Source of the DNA: JACKFB01 sp041389525
GTDB taxonomy: Bacteria; Myxococcota_A; UBA9042; PHBI01; JACKFB01
NCBI GenBank assembly: GCA_041389525.1
Contig: JAWKRR010000088.1
Coordinates: 1 to 21,559, forward strand
Length of the DNA stretch: 21,559 bases
Direction: 5' to 3'
Shown here: in pieces, positions 15,567 through 21,559 of the stretch
How positions within the stretch are numbered: position 1 is the first letter of the stretch
Layout of the letters: every line of letters begins with the position of its first letter
The notes under the pieces: model-generated
Told to the model about the DNA's origin: nothing
The model's database searches: none
What the model saw: only the letters and a program-made list of their open reading frames with translations
Program-made: the position numbers and the translations under genes

Positions 15567-16440
15567 CGCGGCGGCGCCCGGTGGCGGCGGCGCGGGTGGC
15601 GCGGGTGGCGCGGCCGCCGCAGCAGGTGGCCCCGCCGGAGACGCACGGGCCGGCGCGAGCGCGGCACCGGCGGCCGCGGCCGACAACCCAGGCACCGTCA
15701 CGGTCACGGCGGCCAGCGCGACGCTCACCGTGATGGACAACGCCACCCTGAACGCCGCGGCGACCGGCACCGCGTCCAACTACAAGTTCCAGATCCGGCG
15801 CAGCTCAGGCGGCGAGTGGCATGTGCTGCAGGACGGCGCCGCGAACTCCTTCGCCGGGGTGGCGCGGCTCGCGGGCGATTTCCGGGTCCGCGCCTGCGTG
15901 GGGACCGTGGTCTCGGCCGAGGTCGGCGTCACCGTTCAGTTCCCGACCTACTCGACGATCGTGGGCAACGGCACGGTGAGCGCGGCGTGCGACGCGGCGT
16001 GGGCCGAGACCAAGGCCGCCACCACGGCCGAGTCGCGGCGCGAGCAGGCCTTCTGGGTGCGGTTGGACACGTCGAGCGGCAGCTACTCGACCACCGCGAC
16101 CATCGTCGGACCGTCCTGCGGCCCGAACGACGGCGCGTCCGTGCAGCCGGGGCCGCGGCCTGCGGACAGCCCCGCGAGCCCGACCTTCGCAGGCGCGAGC
16201 GCGGTCTACACGGTCGCCTGCTTCCACACGCACACCCCGATGACCTACCGGTTCACCGATGGCAGCCGCCAGCGCCCGGTCGGCCCGTCCGGCGCCGACG
16301 TGACCTTCCACAACTCGGCGTCCAAGCGGCTGCCCGGCATCGTGTACGACTACTCGGCGGCGGCCGTCGGCGGACACAACATCGACCTGCCCGCGCGGCT
16401 CTACCACTGCGGGCCCACCCGAAGAGACACGCCCGCATGA
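15541..16440 (+). CDS. C-terminal part of the same protein: Gly/Ala linker, Ig-like region, JAMM/DUF4329-like domain
   Basis: This frame continues the previous entry after a one-base shift; an in-frame ATG exists at 15376, but residues coded before ~15535 are an out-of-frame Arg-rich reading. In order there is a Gly/Ala linker, an Ig-like beta-rich stretch (from NPGTVTVTAASATLTV to ~15950), and a C-terminal domain from about 15955. The last has Glu in SRREQAFWVRLD (16042), a strand pair ending YSTTATIVGPSC, His-Thr-His in ACFHTHTP (16225-16233) and Ser-Gly-Ala-Asp (16288-16299), then LPGIVYDYSA. This order resembles the JAMM metallopeptidase signature (Glu, HxH, SxxD) as in DUF4329-type toxin domains, although the gap between HxH and SxxD is 18 residues, longer than the usual 7. 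It may be an effector or toxin. The stop overlaps the next start as ATGA. Confidence 0.7.
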   Translation, partial: AGGAGGGPSAAAPGGGGAGGAGGAAAAAGGPAGDARAGASAAPAAAADNPGTVTVTAASATLTVMDNATLNAAATGTASNYKFQIRRSSGGEWHVLQDGAANSFAGVARLAGDFRVRACVGTVVSAEVGVTVQFPTYSTIVGNGTVSAACDAAWAETKAATTAESRREQAFWVRLDTSSGSYSTTATIVGPSCGPNDGASVQPGPRPADSPASPTFAGASAVYTVACFHTHTPMTYRFTDGSRQRPVGPSGADVTFHNSASKRLPGIVYDYSAAAVGGHNIDLPARLYHCGPTRRDTPA

Positions 16441-16796
16441 GGGTGCTGGGGTGCATGATCGCAGCCTGCGTGGCCCTCACGTGGGGCTGCGGCGCGCGCG
16501 AGGCGCGTTCAGACGATCAAGCACCCCGATCTGGCGAGTCGCGCCCGGCCGCTGAGGAGGCAAAAGTGCTTACGGATGAAGAGGCCATCGCCGTCGCCCG
16601 CGACGCCGTGTCGGACCTGAACTTCTCGAAGTGGGCGGCCCCGCCGACGGTCGAGCGTGACGGCGATCGCTGCACGGTCACCTTCCCCATCGTGCAGCCC
16701 GAGGACGAGGAGCCCGAGCTGGGGCCTGACTACGACGCCAAGGTCGAGCTGGACTGCCGCACACGGAAAGTCACCCAGGTCTTCGTGGGCTCTTAG
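16437..16796 (+). CDS. Small lipoprotein, possible immunity protein
   Basis: This 119-residue protein has its ATG overlapping the effector stop (ATGA), so it is made with that protein. The N-terminus is a hydrophobic signal ending LTWGC (Cys18), a weak lipobox because of the Trp; the mature protein may be anchored in the envelope. Residues ~45-119 form one small domain: TDEEAIAVARDAVSDL, then RCTVTFPIVQPE, then GPDYDAKVELD and TRKVTQVFVGS. The helix followed by strands and the final dyad resemble NTF2-fold immunity or PepSY-like domains; I cannot decide between them. Its position directly behind a JAMM-type effector candidate is what suggests immunity. It overlaps the convergent ATPase gene by 26 bp. 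Confidence 0.7.
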   Translation: MRVLGCMIAACVALTWGCGAREARSDDQAPRSGESRPAAEEAKVLTDEEAIAVARDAVSDLNFSKWAAPPTVERDGDRCTVTFPIVQPEDEEPELGPDYDAKVELDCRTRKVTQVFVGS

Positions 16797-19083
16797 GGCG
16801 CTTCGCTGGCGCCGCGTCGTCGGCTGCCGCGAGGAAGGGGCCCTCGGGGCCGACCAGCGCCGCCAGGTCGTCGTGGGGGCTGCCCTGGACGAGCAGCCCC
16901 TGCTCGCGCATCTCGATGCGGGCGGCGAGGCTGAGCAGCGACTGGTCTAGGGGCCGCTCGCGCGACGCCGCCATGAAGGCCGCTCGTAGGACGGCGTTGC
17001 GGATAAGCCCGCCCGAGAGTTCGAAGGTGCGGGCGAGCGCGGCGACGTCGACGTCGGCGGCCCTGGGGAGGCGCGGCTCGCTGAGCATGGTCTGCCAGAG
17101 GCGCTCGCGCTCGGCGGCGAGCGGCCGGGGGAAGGTCACGCGGACGCTCAGGCGCCGCTTGAACGCGTCGTCGAGGCTCTCCGGGAAGTTGGTGGTGAGG
17201 ACGGCGACGCCGGTGAAGTGCTCGACGCGCTGCAGGAGGTAGTTCACCTCGAGGTTGGCGTAGCGATCGTTGGAGCTCTGGACGCTGGTGCGCTTGGAGA
17301 AGAGGCTGTCGGCCTCGTCGAAGAGCAGCATCACCCGGCCGCGCTCGGCCTCGTCGAAGATCCGCCCCAGCATCTTCTCGGTCTCGCCAAGCCAGCGGCT
17401 GACCACCTTCGACAGCTCGATTTGGTAGAGGTTGAGGCCCAGCTCTTGGGCGACCAGGCTGGCGGTCATCGTCTTGCCGGTGCCCGACGGCCCCTCGAAG
17501 AGCGCCGAGAGGCCGATGCGGTGGCCGAAGCGGCGGCCGAGGCCCCACTCATCGAGCACGCGGCTGCGGTAGCGGTGGCGGTTGATGAACTCGAGGAGTT
17601 GGACCGACACGTCGCGGGAGACCACCAGGTCGTCCCAGCGCCACGCGGGCTCGATGAGGGTGGCGACGTCGCCCAGGCGCGTGCGGATCTGGTCGCGCAC
17701 GACGACGCGGAGCAGGCCGCCGCTCAGGCGGGGGGGACGGCCCACGGCGGAGGCGGCGACGCGCTGCTCGGCCTCGCGGACGGCGGCGAGGATCTGCCCG
17801 GGCGTGAGGTCGTAGGCCTCCGCGAGGGTGGCCGAGCCCGCGTCGTCGCCCCGGCGGGCGGCCGGCAGCATGCGATCCCACAGGCGCGTCGCCTCGCGGG
17901 CGGTGGGGACGGGGATGTCGATGGTCTCGATGCGGCGCGGCAGCCGCGGCGCGGGCGCGTCGCGCTTGGCGACGCCGAGGCAGACCACGCCGGGATGGGT
18001 CTCCACCGCCAGCGCCAAGGTGCGCCCGATGACCAGCTCGGGGGCGAGGCTGGGATCGGGGACCTGCCCCTCCGCGGGGATCGGCGCGACGTCGATGAGC
18101 TGCTCCCAGCCGTGCAGGTGGACGACCGCCTGCTGGAGCCGCCCTTCGCGCAGCACGACGCGCAGCCCGTCGCCCACGGTCGAGTACAGCCCGCGCATGG
18201 CGACGAGATCGACCGCCAGCAGCCGCATCCCGAGGCCCGCGGCGATGCCCGCGGCGAAGCGGCGCTTCCCGACGCCGTCGGGGCCGCGGAGCATGTAGAC
18301 CGGCAGATCCCACGGGCAGCCGACCGCGGCCGTCGCGCTGGCGACCATGCGTTCGTAAGTGGCCTCGGTCTCCGCGTCGAGGATGGGCGGCGCCAGCGCT
18401 TCGGTGCGCTCCAGGGTGCAGCAGGGGGTCAGCGCCGGGTCCAGCGCGGTCTGCCCTTCGACGAAGCGCACGATGCGCGGCTCGGCCAGAATCGCCTGAC
18501 TCATCAGCGGGGTGGTCGGGCGGCCCTCGTCGATGCGCAGCAGGCCCGAAGCGCGGAGGGTCCCGGCGGGGTCGAGCAGGTGGCGGAGGTCGGCGGCTTG
18601 GTCGGGTGACGACAGGCAATCCGCGACCAAGGCGAGCGTGGGGTACTGACGCTCGAAGTGGTTCTGGAGGAACGCGCAGAGGCGCGGCAGCGTGGGGTCG
18701 AACTCCGGTCCCAGGCTCAGCAGCAGCAGAAAATACTCGTCGTCGTCGAGGGAGAAGGCGCGCCGGATCTGTTGGAGCGGCAGCTGTTCGAAGGCCGGGT
18801 CGGCGGCCTCGATGGCCTCCCGCGCGCGCAGGGCCTCGCGGACGCGCTCGGCGGCCTCGGCTTCCGGGGTCCCTGGTCGGGCGAGGCCCGAGTCTGTAGC
18901 TGAGCCCAGACGGGCGTCGATCTCGCGCGGCGAGATGCTGGTCCCCGGAAAGCGCTCGCCGTCCGATGGCAGCCGCCCGACTCGCTGAAGCTGCCTCAGC
19001 CGCAGCTCAAGCACGGACCGAACCCACCGAAGTTCGGCGCGGAGATGTCCGATGGCGCGCGCGCTGGGTTCAAGCATGGACAT
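16771..19083 (-). CDS. Tandem AAA+ ATPase of the contractile-injection-system-associated type
   Basis: The protein is about 770 aa from the ATG at 19083; ATG 19077 is also possible, and a longer frame to 19203 adds Pro/Arg-rich residues without support. The N-terminal ~210 residues are helical and include FSLDDDEYFLLLLSLGPEFD, typical of winged-helix-containing ATPases near eCIS loci. A first AAA module has a damaged Walker A, GPDGVGKR (Lys273, no Ser/Thr after it), and no recognisable Walker B. The second is intact: GPSGTGKT (Lys537), LLFDEADSLF (Asp589-Glu590) and FKRRLSVRVTFPRP with the likely Arg finger. Such ATPases are thought to act in assembly or loading of injection particles, but the family also occurs elsewhere. 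No sheath, tube or baseplate genes are in the window. It is convergent with the effector-like pair and divergent from a DUF3467 gene. Confidence 0.88.
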   Translation of the reverse strand: MSMLEPSARAIGHLRAELRWVRSVLELRLRQLQRVGRLPSDGERFPGTSISPREIDARLGSATDSGLARPGTPEAEAAERVREALRAREAIEAADPAFEQLPLQQIRRAFSLDDDEYFLLLLSLGPEFDPTLPRLCAFLQNHFERQYPTLALVADCLSSPDQAADLRHLLDPAGTLRASGLLRIDEGRPTTPLMSQAILAEPRIVRFVEGQTALDPALTPCCTLERTEALAPPILDAETEATYERMVASATAAVGCPWDLPVYMLRGPDGVGKRRFAAGIAAGLGMRLLAVDLVAMRGLYSTVGDGLRVVLREGRLQQAVVHLHGWEQLIDVAPIPAEGQVPDPSLAPELVIGRTLALAVETHPGVVCLGVAKRDAPAPRLPRRIETIDIPVPTAREATRLWDRMLPAARRGDDAGSATLAEAYDLTPGQILAAVREAEQRVAASAVGRPPRLSGGLLRVVVRDQIRTRLGDVATLIEPAWRWDDLVVSRDVSVQLLEFINRHRYRSRVLDEWGLGRRFGHRIGLSALFEGPSGTGKTMTASLVAQELGLNLYQIELSKVVSRWLGETEKMLGRIFDEAERGRVMLLFDEADSLFSKRTSVQSSNDRYANLEVNYLLQRVEHFTGVAVLTTNFPESLDDAFKRRLSVRVTFPRPLAAERERLWQTMLSEPRLPRAADVDVAALARTFELSGGLIRNAVLRAAFMAASRERPLDQSLLSLAARIEMREQGLLVQGSPHDDLAALVGPEGPFLAAADDAAPAKRPKSPRRPG

Positions 19084-19220
19084 GAGCCTGGAGAGGCTCC
19101 CACGCGCCGCCGGAACGGTAAAGTGCCGGCGGGGTGTGCCATATCGCGCGGATCGGCCTGGGTGGCCGGGCGGCCGCAGCGGCGCTAAACTCGGAGGCTG
19201 CACTGACCCGGAGAATGCCC

Positions 19221-19532
19221 GTGCGAATCGACGCCCTACGCCCCCCGCCGGAACCCGAGCCCGCGGCCTCCATCAGCATCGACCCCGAGGTCGCACGGGG
19301 CGCCTACAGCAACCTCGCGATCGTGCACCACACGGAGACCGAGTTCGTCGTGGACTTCGTGATTATCGACCCGTCCGGCGATCGCGGGCAGGTGCTGTCG
19401 CGGATGTTGCTCAACCCACGGCAGGCGAAGCGTTTCGCGGCGACGCTCCAGGCGCACGTCGAGACCTACGAGGGGAAGTTCGGCGCGTTGCCGGACGAGC
19501 CGACGCTGCCCGCGGAGCCCGTGGGAGCCTAG
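19221..19532 (+). CDS. DUF3467 family protein
   Basis: This protein is about 103 residues with a GTG start at 19221, chosen because GGAG lies 7 bases upstream; an in-frame ATG at 19215 would be too close to it. The core matches DUF3467: DPEVARGAYSNLAIVHH, then EFVVDFVIIDPSG, then VLSRMLLNPRQAKRFAATL and a final helix HVETYEGKFG. The family is small, widespread and without known function. The Pro/Glu-rich tails on both ends are probably disordered. It is divergent from the AAA+ ATPase with 137 bases between the starts, which may share a control region. A possible -10 box, TAAACT, lies at 19186-19191 without a good -35. Confidence 0.88.
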   Translation: MRIDALRPPPEPEPAASISIDPEVARGAYSNLAIVHHTETEFVVDFVIIDPSGDRGQVLSRMLLNPRQAKRFAATLQAHVETYEGKFGALPDEPTLPAEPVGA

Positions 19533-19544
19533 CCGGAGCAGCAG

Positions 19545-19580
19545 CCCGCGAGCGGCGCGCCGAGGCACGCCGCTCGCGGG
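19545..19580. terminator. Strong hairpin between convergent genes
   Basis: CCCGCGAGCGGCG (19545-19557) and CGCCGCTCGCGGG (19568-19580) are perfect 13-bp arms around a 10-base loop. It lies between the DUF3467 stop (19532) and the stop of the facing gene (19587), as expected for a two-way terminator. There is no T-tract on either side, so it may slow polymerase or protect 3' ends rather than terminate by itself. Confidence 0.7.
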
Positions 19581-19586
19581 GCCGCG

Positions 19587-21557
19587 CTAGGGCCGAACGC
19601 GAACGAGGGCGCCGAGGCGTCGCCGCGAGAGCGCCAGCAGCAGCAAGCCCGCGAACCAGATGAGGTTCTCGGACCCGCCGCCGCCCTGGCAGCCGCCGCC
19701 GCCGGTGCTGCCGGTGCTCGTGTCGGTCTCGCCGATGTCCGACGTGGCGATGTCCGCGTCAGGCTTCGGGGTCGTGTCGGTGGAGACGTCGGCGACGCCG
19801 TCCGGCGTGGCGTCGGCGGTGGCGTCGGCCACCGCGTCGGGGCCGGTGTCGTCGATCGCGTCGGTGACAGCGTCGGTGACGGCGTCGCTGACCGCGTCCG
19901 TACCCGAGTCGCTGACCGCGTCCGTGCCGGCGTCGTCGACCGCGTCAGTCACCGCGTCGGTCACGGCGTCAGTCACCGCGTCGCCGACCGCGTCGGTCAC
20001 CGCGTCCACGCCCGAGTCGTCCACCGCGTCGCCAGTGACGTCCGGGCCGAGGTCGCCGACGGTCTCGGCGTCATTGACGGCGTCGGGGGAAACGTCGGGA
20101 ACCACGTCCGCGACCACGTCCGCGACCACGTCGGGCCCGATATCTCCGGTGGTTTCGGTGTCGTTCGCCGTGTCCGAGACCACGTCGCTGACGATGACGT
20201 CCGGCTGCACGATGACGGCGACCACCGTGAACGACGCGGGCGCCGAGGGGCCCGCCGTCGGCCACAGGGCCTCGTTGTTGGCCGCGGACGCGTCGATCGC
20301 CTGAATGTAGTAGTCGACGCCTGGCTCCTGAACGACCGCGCCCAGGATGGTCGCCGAATAGACGCCCGCTCCCTGCGCCGCCATCGTCAGGGTGGAGTAA
20401 GTGCTGCTGCCGCCCTGGGTCCGGTAGTGCAAGCGCACCGAGTCCAGGCCGCTGGGGTCGGTCACCACGGCGCTGATCTTCACCGCGGTGCCGGGCTTCT
20501 GCCCGTTCGCCGCCGCGGTCACGGTCAGCGTCGGCGGCAGCGTGTCGGGCGGCAACGCCACGGTGAAGCTGGCCGGGGACGCCGGCCCGCCCGCGGGCGA
20601 GGTCGACATGTTGCCGGCCGGCGACGCGTCGATCGCCCGCACGTAGTACTCGATCGAGGGCGGCACCACAGCGCCCGCGGGGATCACGGCCTGCCACGTC
20701 CCGCCGCCCAGCGCGACCATGGGCGCGCCGATGAACGCGTCGCCCGGCGCGCGGTAGAAGAGGGTCACGCTGGCCACGCCGCTGGGGTCGGTGGCCGTCG
20801 CGTCGACGACCACGCTCTTCCCGTAGGGCGCGCCGTCGGCGATGGGCGCCACCGAGAGCGACGGGCCCGCGCCGTCGGCCTCGAGCACGTCGAAGTGATA
20901 GGGCAACGCTGGCGCCGACAGCGGCAGCAGCGACAAGTTCGCAGCCGCTGAGGAGTCCGTCGCCTCCAGGTAATAGTCGATGCCGCCCACGCCCACATCG
21001 GCGCCCGGGATGGTCGCCGACCAGGTCTGCCCGCTGGCGGTCAGCGAGAGCTCCTTCCAGCTCAGCGCGCCCGGCGCCGCGTAGTAGAGCGTCACGCCCG
21101 CCACGCCGCTGGGGTCGCTGGCCGTCGCCAGGATCGTCACCGGCGAGCCGACCGCCTGACCGTCGCCGACCGGCACGTGCGTCAGCAGCGGCCCCGCCGT
21201 GTCGATGGCCAACGTGGTGAAGCTGTGGAACGCGCCAGGCCCGCCGTCGGGGTCCGTGCCCGTGTTCTCAGCGTCCGACGCGTCGGTGGCCTCCAGGTAA
21301 TAGTCCACGCCATCCGCGGTGACGGCGAACCCAGGGATCTGGCCGACCCACTCGCCGTCGCCCTGGCTGGTCATGCCAAGCTGCGAGAAGACCAGCGCCT
21401 GCGTCGGCCGGAAGAAGAGGCGCACGGCCGACACGCCGCTGGGATCGGTGACGGTCGCCGTGATGGTGATCGCCACGCCCACGGCTTGATCGTCGGCGAC
21501 GGGCGTGTGGACGATGGTCGGCGCCTCGTCGTCCGCGGGGTCGACGTCAAAGCTGTA
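19587..21557 (-). CDS. Ig-like repeat surface protein with Asp-rich stalk and MYXO-CTERM-like sorting signal (5' part missing)
   Basis: The frame is open to the right edge (the internal GTG at 21482 is not a convincing start), so about 656 C-terminal residues are seen. Four Ig-like/cadherin-like repeats of ~109 residues follow one another. Each has TDPSGV (or SDPSGV, TDPSGL), a V-x-L-(Y/F)-(Y/F) strand and YYL/YYVxAxDAS, with repeat spacing of 327-330 bp. A ~160-residue stalk rich in Asp, Val, Ala and Thr (DAVTDAVTDAVDDAG and similar) comes next. The C-terminus is GGGGCQGGGG, a hydrophobic segment IWFAGLLLLAL and SRRR, like MYXO-CTERM signals whose Cys is processed by a myxosortase. It is therefore probably a large cell-surface protein; adhesion is inferred. 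Confidence 0.88.
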   Translation of the reverse strand, partial: YSFDVDPADDEAPTIVHTPVADDQAVGVAITITATVTDPSGVSAVRLFFRPTQALVFSQLGMTSQGDGEWVGQIPGFAVTADGVDYYLEATDASDAENTGTDPDGGPGAFHSFTTLAIDTAGPLLTHVPVGDGQAVGSPVTILATASDPSGVAGVTLYYAAPGALSWKELSLTASGQTWSATIPGADVGVGGIDYYLEATDSSAAANLSLLPLSAPALPYHFDVLEADGAGPSLSVAPIADGAPYGKSVVVDATATDPSGVASVTLFYRAPGDAFIGAPMVALGGGTWQAVIPAGAVVPPSIEYYVRAIDASPAGNMSTSPAGGPASPASFTVALPPDTLPPTLTVTAAANGQKPGTAVKISAVVTDPSGLDSVRLHYRTQGGSSTYSTLTMAAQGAGVYSATILGAVVQEPGVDYYIQAIDASAANNEALWPTAGPSAPASFTVVAVIVQPDVIVSDVVSDTANDTETTGDIGPDVVADVVADVVPDVSPDAVNDAETVGDLGPDVTGDAVDDSGVDAVTDAVGDAVTDAVTDAVTDAVDDAGTDAVSDSGTDAVSDAVTDAVTDAIDDTGPDAVADATADATPDGVADVSTDTTPKPDADIATSDIGETDTSTGSTGGGGCQGGGGSENLIWFAGLLLLALSRRRLGALVRVRP
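19735..20190 (-). repeat. Coding repeats of the Asp/Val/Ala stalk
   Basis: Short in-frame repeats coding for Asp-Ala-Val-Thr and Asp-Val-Val-Ala/Pro units fill this stretch. On the plus strand the steps read GCGTCGGTGACC and close variants, in 12-bp multiples. Spacing keeps the reading frame. The stalk composition differs from that of the lipoprotein at 2522-4801 (no Gly-Gly-Ile-Gly-Gly units), so the two arose separately. Confidence 0.8.
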
Positions 21558-21559
21558 CG

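Overview
The window is very GC-rich and looks like a Myxococcota (delta-proteobacterial) chromosome. The evidence is the Asp/Thr/Val-rich stalk proteins, a Gly-Cys-Gly plus transmembrane plus Arg C-terminus of MYXO-CTERM type, several small lipoproteins, and a diheme cytochrome paired with a beta-helix protein. No rRNA, tRNA or CRISPR array was seen. Almost all long antisense ORFs are GC-driven shadows.

Layout. (1) 2-2121 (+): the 3' part of a parallel beta-helix protein overlaps a diheme cytochrome lipoprotein of the SO_2930/HNE_0200 type. (2) 2187-2522: a 169-bp tandem duplication with conserved hairpins lies in a convergent junction. (3) 2522-4801 (-): a modular surface lipoprotein carries a repeat stalk, Cys-rich module, PPC-like domain, lamin-tail domain and C-terminal heme site. 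(4) 4945-13646 (-): a branched-chain amino-acid operon reads promoter, leader peptide, cimA, leuA, leuB, malic enzyme, leuC, leuD. Its junctions are tight (4-bp overlaps or a 2-bp gap) except between cimA and leuA, where a foldback MITE-like element of about 184 bp sits. CimA makes citramalate (isoleucine route) and LeuA makes isopropylmalate (leucine route); LeuCD and LeuB can serve both. The malic enzyme could supply the pyruvate that CimA and acetolactate synthase use. (5) 13697-14821: a SAM methyltransferase faces a small Cys-rich lipoprotein. (6) 15136-16796 (+): a promoter drives a frameshifted multidomain protein ending in a JAMM/DUF4329-like domain, coupled by an ATGA overlap to a small lipoprotein. 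It resembles a polymorphic effector and its immunity protein. (7) 16771-19083 (-): a tandem AAA+ ATPase of the kind found near contractile injection systems, with a DUF3467 gene divergent from it. (8) 19545-21557: a strong hairpin, then the C-terminal part of a large Ig-like repeat protein with an Asp-rich stalk and a sorting signal.

The observations I consider most worth following are a short ORF at 13429-13590 (-), the JAMM-type effector/immunity candidate beside the AAA+ ATPase, the malic enzyme embedded in the cimA-leu operon, and the MITE-like insertion that appears to have replaced the cimA stop codon. The short ORF encodes a 53-residue peptide ending in a run of leucine (five CTA codons), isoleucine and valine codons. 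It lies between a sigma70-like promoter and cimA, as expected of an attenuation leader.
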